The notes under the pieces were generated by a model. It was not told the origin of the DNA, ran no database searches, and saw only the letters and a list, made by a program, of their open reading frames with translations. From contig WTIY01000236.1 of NCBI GenBank assembly GCA_011525065.1, positions 1 through 6,866 of the forward strand: a DNA stretch of 6,866 nucleotides, in the 5' to 3' direction. Positions 1-6,787 of this stretch are shown in pieces; the first letter of the stretch is position 1; each line of letters begins with the position of its first letter. This DNA is from Flavobacteriales bacterium. GTDB lineage: Bacteria; Bacteroidota; Bacteroidia; Flavobacteriales; Flavobacteriaceae. The position numbers were made by a program, and so were the translations under genes.

Positions 1-9
1 ATGTGCTAC

Positions 10-40
10 TCTGCCCATTGGTCTTGGATTTTTAGCTTTG
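10..40 (+). promoter_or_regulatory. Putative Bacteroidota-type promoter of the ilvDBNC operon
   Basis: TAGCTTTG at 33-40 is an exact match to the Bacteroidota -7 consensus TAnnTTTG. Nineteen bases upstream, TCTG at 10-13 matches three of four positions of the -33 element TTTG. Transcription would start near 45-48, giving a leader of only about 10-13 bases before the ATG at 58. No leader peptide or attenuator hairpin fits in that space, so any attenuation control would need another promoter upstream of the window. The motif is short and could be a chance match; its spacing and position just before the expected ilvD start support it. Confidence 0.45.
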
Positions 41-57
41 AAAGGTTAAAAATTGCC

Positions 58-1740
58 ATGAAATCAAACCTCACGAAATACAGTAAGACGGTAACCCAAG
101 ATCCTTCTCAACCTGCAGCTCAGGCTATGCTTTACGCAATTGGGTTTACCCCTGAAGATTTTCACAAGCCTTTAGTTGGTATTGCCAGTACGGGTTACGA
201 AGGAAATCCGTGCAACATGCATTTGAATGACTTAGCCCTCAAGGTCAAGGCAGGAACTCAGCGAACTGGTTCCGTGGGACTTATTTTCAATACCATAGGT
301 GTGAGTGACGGCATTTCTATGGGGACTCCGGGCATGCGATATTCCTTACCATCACGTGACATCATTGCGGATTCAATGGAGACGGTAGTTCAGGCCATGA
401 GCTACGATGGGTTGGTGACCGTGGTGGGTTGTGATAAAAACATGCCTGGTGCCCTAATGGCTATGATTCGCCTAGATCGTCCTTCAGTGTTGGTCTATGG
501 TGGGACCATTGATTCTGGCTGTCACAATGGGAAAAAATTAGATGTCGTATCGGCCTTTGAAGCTTGGGGCAGCAAGGTGGCGGGCACAATTTCCGATCAA
601 GACTATCAAAGCGTCATTGAAAAGGCTTGTCCAGGTGCAGGAGCTTGTGGAGGCATGTATACCGCCAATACCATGGCAGCCGCCATAGAGGCTTTAGGCA
701 TGAGTCTGCCTTATAACTCATCAAATCCGGCCCTGAGTCGAGACAAGCAAGAGGAAGCAGAGGCTGCAGGTGCTGCACTGTATGAATTAATTGAGAAAGA
801 CATCAAGCCCAGTGACATCATCACGCGTAAATCACTTGAGAATGCCATACGTTTGGTCACGGTACTGGGAGGATCAACCAATGCAGTTTTGCACTTTTTG
901 GCCATTGCCAGAGCCGCAAACATTGACTTTAGCCTCAAAGATTTTCAGGACATCAGCGATCAAACGCCTTTTTTGGCTGATTTAAAACCCAGCGGACAAT
1001 ATCTCATGGAGGATGTTCATGCCATCGGAGGAATTCCAGCCGTCTTGAAATACCTCTTGAGTCAAGGTTTAATTCACGGAGATTGTCTTACCGTTACCGG
1101 AAAAACCTTGGCCGAAAACCTGGCCGAAGTAAAGAATTTACCCACAGATCAAAAGGTGATTCGCCCATTAAATCAACCCATAAAAGCCACAGGACATTTG
1201 CAGATGCTCTTCGGGAATTTGGCTCCAGAGGGCAGTGTAGCCAAAATTACGGGTAAAGAAGGGCATCGCTTTGAGGGTCGTGCTAAAGTGTATGATGGTG
1301 AATATGCTGCGAATGCCGGCATTGGGGCAGGAGAAGTTAAAAGTGGGGATGTTGTGGTCATCCGGTATGAAGGTCCTAAGGGTGGTCCAGGAATGCCAGA
1401 GATGTTAAAGCCAACCGCTGCCATTATTGGAGCTGGACTGGGTAAAGAAGTCGCTCTAATCACCGATGGACGCTTCTCAGGGGGTACTCATGGGTTTGTG
1501 GTCGGACACATCACTCCTGAGGCGCAAGACGGCGGGGCTATTGCCCTAGTCCAAGATGGTGATCGAATTGTCATAGATGCTGATCAAAACAGCATCAGTC
1601 TGGACATCTCGGACCAAGAATTACAACAGCGCAAAGACCAATGGGCTGCTCCGGATTTGAAATTTAAAAGAGGAGTCCTATATAAATACGCAAAAACAGT
1701 GGCCTCTGCCGCCAAAGGTTGTGTAACTGATGAATTTTAA
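58..1740 (+). CDS. ilvD: Dihydroxyacid dehydratase (IlvD), three-cysteine type
   Basis: This enzyme dehydrates 2,3-dihydroxyisovalerate and 2,3-dihydroxy-3-methylvalerate to the 2-keto acids that precede valine/leucine and isoleucine; it is cytoplasmic and carries an Fe-S cluster. The product is 560 residues, normal for the short DHAD class. Cluster cysteines are visible as C52 (NPCNMHL), C125 (GCDKNMPG) and C197 (GACGGMYTANTM). D126 and K127 are the expected Mg-site residues, K127 being the lysine that is carboxylated in this family. The C-terminal domain has EGPKGGPGMPEM from E438 and DGRFSGGTHG with the proposed catalytic base S474. The frame is open back to an ATG at base 1, but I choose the ATG at 58: it begins just before the family N-terminus (KYSKTVTQDPSQPAAQAMLY), and the 19 extra residues show no family similarity and overlap the putative promoter. 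First gene of the operon; its stop directly abuts ilvB. C52, absent from E. coli IlvD, suggests the [2Fe-2S] type. Confidence 0.96.
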   Translation: MKSNLTKYSKTVTQDPSQPAAQAMLYAIGFTPEDFHKPLVGIASTGYEGNPCNMHLNDLALKVKAGTQRTGSVGLIFNTIGVSDGISMGTPGMRYSLPSRDIIADSMETVVQAMSYDGLVTVVGCDKNMPGALMAMIRLDRPSVLVYGGTIDSGCHNGKKLDVVSAFEAWGSKVAGTISDQDYQSVIEKACPGAGACGGMYTANTMAAAIEALGMSLPYNSSNPALSRDKQEEAEAAGAALYELIEKDIKPSDIITRKSLENAIRLVTVLGGSTNAVLHFLAIARAANIDFSLKDFQDISDQTPFLADLKPSGQYLMEDVHAIGGIPAVLKYLLSQGLIHGDCLTVTGKTLAENLAEVKNLPTDQKVIRPLNQPIKATGHLQMLFGNLAPEGSVAKITGKEGHRFEGRAKVYDGEYAANAGIGAGEVKSGDVVVIRYEGPKGGPGMPEMLKPTAAIIGAGLGKEVALITDGRFSGGTHGFVVGHITPEAQDGGAIALVQDGDRIVIDADQNSISLDISDQELQQRKDQWAAPDLKFKRGVLYKYAKTVASAAKGCVTDEF

Positions 1741-3483
1741 ATGCATATTATGTCTGTTCAAACATTAACAAAACCAACCAGCCAAAAAACCCAAAGCCTC
1801 CGAATTACCGGAAGCGAAGCCGTTGTTCGAAGTTTAATTGCTGAAGGTGTCGATGTTCTATACGGATATCCTGGAGGAGCGATCATGCCAGTATACGATG
1901 AACTCTATAAGTTTCGCGACCAAATTCATCATGTTTTAACTCGACATGAACAGGGCGCTGCACATGCGGCCCAGGGGTTTGCGAGGATTTCCGGTCGTGT
2001 CGGCGTGGCCATTGCGACTTCGGGACCTGGGGCGACCAATTTGGTTACGGGAATCGCTGATGCTCAGATTGATTCGACACCACTGGTTTGCATTACGGGA
2101 CAGGTTGGGGCTCATCTTTTAGGCAGCGATGCTTTTCAAGAGACGGACATTGTCGGTATTTCTACCCCAGTGACCAAATGGAATCACCAAATAACCACTG
2201 CTGAAGAGATTCCTGAGGTGTTGGCCAAGGCCTTTTACATCGCAAAAAGTGGGCGTCCAGGTCCTGTTTTGATCGACATTACAAAAAACGCCCAGTTTGA
2301 AATGCTGGATTATCAGTATAAGCCGTGCACTGGCATCAGAAGTTATGCTCCGGAGCCACAAATCAAAATTGAGGATTTGCAGGCGGCAGCAAGCTTGCTC
2401 AATCAGGCCAAACGCCCCTTTATCGTTTGGGGTCAAGGCGTGATATTGTCGCAGGCAGAAAAGGCTTTAAAGACTTTTATCGAGCATACGGGAATTCCAG
2501 CGGCATGGACCATTTTAGGGGCGTCCGCCATAGACACCGATCATCCTTTGAATGTCGGCATGGTTGGTATGCACGGTAATTATGCACCAAATATTTTGAC
2601 CAACGAGTGCGATGTACTTTTGGCCATAGGCATGCGTTTTGACGATCGTGTGACGGGAAAATTAGAAACCTATGCCAAACAGGCCAAAATCATTCATATT
2701 GAAATTGACCCTGCTGAGGTAGATAAAAATGTGAAGACCGATGTGGCCATTGTTGGCGACGCTAAAAAAGCACTTACGGCCTTAACACCGCTGCTTGAAA
2801 ATAAAACCCATGACACTTGGCGCCGTCGTTTTGAAGAATTGCATCAAATTGAGGATGAAAAAATCATTCAAAAAGATCTCTTTCCGACTAAAGATGGGTT
2901 GACCATGGGTGAGGTCATACGCTGCATTAACGAGCACACCAAGGCTGAAGCGGCGATCGTGACCGATGTAGGCCAACATCAGATGATCGCTTGTCGCTAT
3001 GCGGCTTTTAAACAAACCAAAAGCAACATTACTTCTGGTGGATTAGGAACCATGGGATTTGCCCTTCCAGCGGCCATCGGGGCCAAAATGGCTGCACCTG
3101 AGCGCGCTGTGGTTGCCATCATTGGTGATGGGGGCTACCAAATGAACATACAAGAACTCGGTACGATTTTTCAAACCAAAGCGGCCGTAAAAATTGTGCT
3201 GTTAAACAACAATTTTTTGGGTATGGTTAGACAGTGGCAGCAATTGTTCTTCGATAAGCGTTATGCGTCCACCGAACTCATCAATCCAGAGTTTGGCCTG
3301 ATTGCTAGCGCCTATCATATTCCAGCGCGTAAAGTGACCCAACGCGATTCCCTGAATGAGGCTGTTGGTGAGATGTTGGCTCATGATGGCCCGTATTTCC
3401 TAGAAGTCGTGGTTGAACCCGAGGCCAATGTTTTTCCAATGATTCCCTCAGGCGCTTCAGTTTCAGAAATTCGTCTAAGCTAA
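1741..3483 (+). CDS. ilvB: Acetohydroxyacid synthase large (catalytic) subunit
   Basis: This subunit condenses pyruvate with a second pyruvate or with 2-ketobutyrate, using thiamine diphosphate, Mg and FAD, as the first common step of BCAA synthesis. The 580 residues show the standard three domains: pyrimidine-binding about 22-185, central FAD-related about 210-345, and diphosphate-binding about 400-555. The catalytic glutamate is E70 (TRHEQGAAHAAQG). The metal/ThDP motif starts at G462-D463-G464 and ends at N489-N491 (LLNNNFLG). RFDDRVTGK (D301-D302) and W499 (MVRQWQ) are the usual FAD and inhibitor-site residues. G123 stands where plant enzymes have the Pro of GQVP. The ATG at 1741 follows the ilvD stop with no gap (TAAATG), implying coupled translation; a second ATG at 1750 would give 577 residues and cannot be excluded. 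There is no Shine-Dalgarno sequence. The partner gene ilvN follows. The family also holds pyruvate oxidase and glyoxylate carboligase, but the motifs and context fit AHAS. Confidence 0.97.
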   Translation: MHIMSVQTLTKPTSQKTQSLRITGSEAVVRSLIAEGVDVLYGYPGGAIMPVYDELYKFRDQIHHVLTRHEQGAAHAAQGFARISGRVGVAIATSGPGATNLVTGIADAQIDSTPLVCITGQVGAHLLGSDAFQETDIVGISTPVTKWNHQITTAEEIPEVLAKAFYIAKSGRPGPVLIDITKNAQFEMLDYQYKPCTGIRSYAPEPQIKIEDLQAAASLLNQAKRPFIVWGQGVILSQAEKALKTFIEHTGIPAAWTILGASAIDTDHPLNVGMVGMHGNYAPNILTNECDVLLAIGMRFDDRVTGKLETYAKQAKIIHIEIDPAEVDKNVKTDVAIVGDAKKALTALTPLLENKTHDTWRRRFEELHQIEDEKIIQKDLFPTKDGLTMGEVIRCINEHTKAEAAIVTDVGQHQMIACRYAAFKQTKSNITSGGLGTMGFALPAAIGAKMAAPERAVVAIIGDGGYQMNIQELGTIFQTKAAVKIVLLNNNFLGMVRQWQQLFFDKRYASTELINPEFGLIASAYHIPARKVTQRDSLNEAVGEMLAHDGPYFLEVVVEPEANVFPMIPSGASVSEIRLS

Positions 3484-3531
3484 TCTAGCCCGATCTAAAC
3501 AAGAGTCTTAATTGTATTGATACATCATAAA

Positions 3532-4065
3532 ATGAACGAGCAAAAAAACCTGTATACCGTATCGATTTACACCGAGGATAATGTGGGACTACTCAACAGA
3601 ATTTCGGCCATTTTCCAACGACGTCATATCAACATTGACAGTCTGAGTTCCTCGGTTTCAGAAATTGAAGGTGTCTCGAGATTCACTGTCTTGGTTCAGG
3701 TCAGTGAGGCACAAATGCGCAAAATCATTGGGCAAATTGAAAAACAAGTGGAAGTCATCAAGGCCTATTACCACACCGATGAAGAAACCATATACCAAGA
3801 GTCATGTCTGTTCAAAATTCAAAGCGATTTGCTTTTTGAAGAGCGCCAGATTCAAAACATCATAAAGGACAGCAATGCCCGTATTGTGACGGTGAATCGA
3901 GATTTTTTCGTTTTAGAAAAATCAGGCCGACGTCATGAAGTGGATTTGTTGTATCGCGAATTAAAGCCTTTTGGCATCATGCAATTTGTTCGTTCGGGAC
4001 GAATCGCTGTAACCAAACAAAAAATGAATATAACCGACCTGTTGGCTGAATTTGCCCAGGCTTAA
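3532..4065 (+). CDS. ilvN: Acetohydroxyacid synthase small (regulatory) subunit
   Basis: This subunit activates the catalytic IlvB subunit and gives feedback inhibition by valine. The 177-residue product has an N-terminal ACT domain at about 7-80 (YTVSIYTEDNVGLLNRIS, then NIDSLS) and a C-terminal AHAS small-subunit domain at about 90-172. Aligned by eye to E. coli IlvH, the valine-site residues Gly14 and Asn29 correspond to G19 and N34, while Asn11 corresponds to D16, so valine sensitivity is likely (inference). I start at the ATG at 3532, preceded by A-rich CATAAA and no Shine-Dalgarno. An in-frame TTG at 3517 would add five residues but has no support. The 48-base gap after ilvB shows no obvious promoter or terminator, so the gene should be in the same transcript; ilvC begins 9 bases after its stop. 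Confidence 0.95.
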   Translation: MNEQKNLYTVSIYTEDNVGLLNRISAIFQRRHINIDSLSSSVSEIEGVSRFTVLVQVSEAQMRKIIGQIEKQVEVIKAYYHTDEETIYQESCLFKIQSDLLFEERQIQNIIKDSNARIVTVNRDFFVLEKSGRRHEVDLLYRELKPFGIMQFVRSGRIAVTKQKMNITDLLAEFAQA

Positions 4066-4074
4066 CCAAAACAA

Positions 4075-5550
4075 ATGAAAAATTACTTTAACACACTAAA
4101 TCTAAGAGAACAACTCGCTCAACTTGGACAATGTCGATTTATGGAGGCAAATGAATTTGCCGATGGGATCGGTCCACTTTCCGGAAAGAAAGTAGTCATA
4201 CTGGGGTGTGGTGCCCAAGGACTGAATCAAGGGCTGAATATGAGAGACTCTGGACTGGATGTAGCTTACGCTTTGCGTCAGGAAGCCATTGATCAAAAAA
4301 GAGCCTCTTTTGAAAACGCAACAGCCCATGGATTTGAGGTAGGCACTTTTGAGTCCCTCATTCCGCAGGCGGATTTAGTGTGTAATTTAACCCCAGATAA
4401 GCAGCATACCGGGGTGGTACAAAAGGTCATGCCCTTGATGAAAAATGGTGCTACCTTATCGTACTCGCACGGATTCAACATCGTAGAAGAGGGCATGCAA
4501 GTACGTGAAGACCTGACTGTGATCATGGTGGCTCCTAAATGCCCCGGATCAGAGGTTCGAGAAGAATACAAACGAGGCTTTGGTGTTCCCACACTGATTG
4601 CGGTCCATCCACAAAACGATCCCGAAGGAAAGGGCTGGGCTCAAGCCAAGGCTTATGCTTACGCAACTGGGGGGCACAGGGCTGGAGTTTTAGCCTCGTC
4701 TTTTGTGGCTGAGGTGAAGAGTGATTTGATGGGTGAGCAAACGATTTTGTGCGGTGTATTGCAAACGGGCTCTATTCTGACCTTTGACTATATGGTGGCA
4801 CAAGGCATCGATCCACAAGAGGCGGCTCGTCAGGTCCAATATGGTTGGGAAGTACAGACAGAGGCTTTGAAACACGGGGGCATTACTCACATGATGAATC
4901 GAATGAGTAATCAGGCGAAAGTTCGAGTTTATGAGTTGGCTGAGTCGCTTAAAGCCATTTGGACACCCTTATTCCAAAAACACATGGATGACATCATTAG
5001 TGGTGCTTTTTCAAGCGGTATGATGGCGGATTGGGCTAAAGATGATCACGATCTATTGACATGGAGGGCGGCTACGGCCGAAACTGCCTTTGAGCAGTCG
5101 CAGGCGGCCGAGGGTCCATGGGATGAACAGGATTATTTCGACAAAGGGGTATTGATGATGGCTTTTGTCAAGGCAGGTGTAGAATTGGCTTTCGACACTA
5201 TGGTATCAGCAGGCATCATCGAAGATTCTGCTTACTACGAATCCCTGCATGAGTTGCCCTTAATTGCCAATACTGTGGCCCGAAAAAAACTCTATGAAAT
5301 GAATCGAATCATTTCAGATACGGCAGAGTATGGGTGTTATTTGTTCGATCATGCGGCTAAACCCATGTTGGTTGATTTTATGAAGCAGCAAGTCGATCCT
5401 AAGGATGTTGGTTTAGGGGGTTATGGCCAAAGTGTAGAAAACAAGACATTAATCAAGGTAAACCAGGCCATTGCGCAACACCCCATTGAGTCTGTAGGAA
5501 GGCGATTAAGAGGTGCTATGACCGATATGAAAACCTTGAATACAAAATAA
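4075..5550 (+). CDS. ilvC: Ketol-acid reductoisomerase, class II, NADPH-dependent
   Basis: IlvC isomerises and reduces acetolactate or acetohydroxybutyrate to the dihydroxy acids used by IlvD. At 491 residues it is the long class II form with a duplicated C-terminal knotted domain, rather than the roughly 330-residue class I form. The nucleotide-binding motif is GCGAQG (44-49). R68, R76 and S78 in the following loop are the NADPH-phosphate contacts known from E. coli. Catalytic residues fall at the same numbers as in E. coli IlvC: H132, K155, metal ligands D217 and E221, then E389, E393 and S414. Long stretches, such as the N-terminal NYFNTLNLR, match E. coli closely from memory. The ATG at 4075 is the only start that keeps this N-terminus and is preceded by CCAAAACAA rather than a Shine-Dalgarno. 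Last gene of the operon; a strong terminator begins 51 bases after its stop. Confidence 0.98.
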   Translation: MKNYFNTLNLREQLAQLGQCRFMEANEFADGIGPLSGKKVVILGCGAQGLNQGLNMRDSGLDVAYALRQEAIDQKRASFENATAHGFEVGTFESLIPQADLVCNLTPDKQHTGVVQKVMPLMKNGATLSYSHGFNIVEEGMQVREDLTVIMVAPKCPGSEVREEYKRGFGVPTLIAVHPQNDPEGKGWAQAKAYAYATGGHRAGVLASSFVAEVKSDLMGEQTILCGVLQTGSILTFDYMVAQGIDPQEAARQVQYGWEVQTEALKHGGITHMMNRMSNQAKVRVYELAESLKAIWTPLFQKHMDDIISGAFSSGMMADWAKDDHDLLTWRAATAETAFEQSQAAEGPWDEQDYFDKGVLMMAFVKAGVELAFDTMVSAGIIEDSAYYESLHELPLIANTVARKKLYEMNRIISDTAEYGCYLFDHAAKPMLVDFMKQQVDPKDVGLGGYGQSVENKTLIKVNQAIAQHPIESVGRRLRGAMTDMKTLNTK

Positions 5551-5600
5551 ATGGGTGATTTATATTTTTGAATGACTCATTTCTGTTTATGGTTAATGCA

Positions 5601-5628
5601 GAAAAGCCCCGCAAACGCGGGGCTTTTC
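5601..5628. terminator. Bidirectional intrinsic terminator between ilvC and leuB
   Basis: A perfect 12-bp stem (5601-5612 with 5617-5628) closes a four-base loop AAAC. The stem is GC-rich near the loop (GCCCCGC / GCGGGGC) and A/T at its base, so T runs follow it in both directions. On the + strand the tract is TTTTCTTTT, a strong signal to end the ilv transcript. On the - strand the tract is TTTT then C, enough to end leu transcription 30 bases after the leuB stop. The other 79 bases between the two genes (5551-5657) hold no other gene or clear signal. Confidence 0.93.
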
Positions 5629-5642
5629 TTTTATCGTTAAGT

Positions 5643-5675
5643 CAGTCAGCCATGACCTTATATGATGGTTGACTG
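5643..5675. repeat. Imperfect inverted repeat over the leuB stop codon
   Basis: Arms CAGTCAGCCAT (5643-5653) and ATGGTTGACTG (5665-5675) are complementary at 10 of 11 positions around an 11-base spacer. The spacer contains the leuB stop (5658-5660). In a + strand RNA the odd position is a tolerated G-U pair; in the leuB mRNA it is an A-C mismatch. It could be a secondary 3'-end hairpin, a protein-binding site, or chance. No T run follows it closely on either strand, so it is not a standard intrinsic terminator. Confidence 0.5.
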
Positions 5676-6776
5676 TCCCAGATAAGAATTACTGTGATTG
5701 CGATGTCGATCCTCTGGATGTAAGATGTAATCGTGGATGAAATCACCCACGACATTGGTCGTCACCTGAGTGTTGTTTGGATTTAAATCTGGAGTTACGA
5801 CATCGAGTTCCAGGGCTTTTTCAACGGCCTCTTCAATCAATTGTGCCTCCTTGTGAAGATCAAAATGCGACAAGAGCATGGCTGCTGATAGGATAGAGGC
5901 AATAGGATTGGCAATGCCTTTGCCTGTAGCTTGTGGGTAAGAGCCGTGAATGGGTTCAAATAGGGCAAATTGTTCCCCCACCGAAGCCGAAGCCAGCAGT
6001 CCGATTGAGCCCCCGATGACACTCGCTTCGTCGCTTAAAATATCACCGAACATGTTTTCGGTAAGCAAGACGTCGAATCCGCTTGGATTCAAAATTAGCT
6101 GCATGGCAGCATTGTCGACAAACAGGACCTCAAAGATCACTTCTGGATATTGCGGTGCAATCTCTTGTACAACCCGACGCCACAGTCTTGAGCTTTCCAA
6201 AACATTCGCTTTATCCACCAGCGTGACTTTTTTGCGTCGATTCATGGCAGCTTTAAACGCAAGATGGGTGATTCGTTCTATTTCTTTTTTGTGATACACA
6301 CATAAATCGGATGCCGTATTGCCGTCTTGGCTGAGTTCTTTTTTGCCAAAGTAGATGCCCCCAGTGAGTTCGCGAAACATCAGAATGTCCGTACCACTGA
6401 TGATGTCCTTTTTTAACGGGGATTGTTCCAATAAAGTCTCGTAGGCCTTGACCGGACGTATGTTTGCGTAAAGTCCCAAGGATTTGCGCAGTGCTAATAG
6501 TCCTTGTTCCGGTCTTACTTTGGCTTTTGGGTCATTGTCGTACTTTGGATGTCCAATGGATCCAAATAAAATGGCATCGGTATTTTTACACAAATCCAAG
6601 GTCGAATCTGGAAGCGGGTTTCCTGTGTTGTCGATTGCTACAGCACCCACATCGGCCGTTTTGAAGTAAAACTTATGATTGAATTCTATGGCCACAGCAT
6701 TGAGTGCTTTTATGGCTTGTTGCGTAACTTCAGGGCCGATACCATCACCGGCCAATACAGCAATATTTAACTTCAT
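5658..6776 (-). CDS. leuB: 3-Isopropylmalate dehydrogenase
   Basis: LeuB oxidatively decarboxylates 3-isopropylmalate to 2-ketoisocaproate, the last leucine-specific step before transamination; it is normally a cytoplasmic NAD-dependent dimer. The start MKLNIAVLAGDGIGPEV is the classic family N-terminus. Substrate arginines are R97, R107 and R135, and the catalytic pair is Y142 (GGIYFG) and K189 (VDKANVLE). Metal-binding aspartates are D221, D245 (NMFGDILSDE) and D249. The nucleotide loop reads EPIHGSYPQATGKGIANP (274-291), with Q282 where the Thermus and E. coli enzymes have the Asp that contacts the NAD ribose. At 372 residues it is longer than usual (about 350-365); the extra is a polar tail after residue 352 that runs into the inverted repeat. 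It starts 11 bases after the leuD stop with no Shine-Dalgarno and so is probably co-transcribed with leuD. Tartrate or isocitrate dehydrogenase relatives are unlikely given the leuD neighbour. Confidence 0.96.
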   Translation of the reverse strand: MKLNIAVLAGDGIGPEVTQQAIKALNAVAIEFNHKFYFKTADVGAVAIDNTGNPLPDSTLDLCKNTDAILFGSIGHPKYDNDPKAKVRPEQGLLALRKSLGLYANIRPVKAYETLLEQSPLKKDIISGTDILMFRELTGGIYFGKKELSQDGNTASDLCVYHKKEIERITHLAFKAAMNRRKKVTLVDKANVLESSRLWRRVVQEIAPQYPEVIFEVLFVDNAAMQLILNPSGFDVLLTENMFGDILSDEASVIGGSIGLLASASVGEQFALFEPIHGSYPQATGKGIANPIASILSAAMLLSHFDLHKEAQLIEEAVEKALELDVVTPDLNPNNTQVTTNVVGDFIHDYILHPEDRHRNHSNSYLGQSTII

Positions 6777-6787
6777 TTGGGAGGGTT

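Noticed and set aside
1..57. N-terminal extension of IlvD by 19 residues starting at base 1
   Set aside because: The residues are aromatic-rich and unlike the DHAD N-terminus, the stretch overlaps a promoter-like element, and the ATG at 58 gives the normal family length.
711..1463. Open frames on the opposite strand inside ilvD, and similar ones inside ilvB, ilvC and leuB
   Set aside because: All lie within well-supported genes, show no recognisable domain, and are explained by the codon bias of the real frame.
3517..3531. TTG start for ilvN, five residues upstream
   Set aside because: A rare start codon with no supporting signal, while the ATG at 3532 gives a normal N-terminus shortly before the ACT domain.
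3484..3531. Separate promoter or terminator between ilvB and ilvN
   Set aside because: The 48 bases have no TAnnTTTG match and no stable hairpin with a T run; a spacer within the operon is the simplest reading.
6777..6787. CCCTCCC just before leuB as a ribosome-binding site
   Set aside because: It resembles the anti-Shine-Dalgarno sequence itself and cannot pair with it, so it cannot serve as a standard ribosome-binding site.
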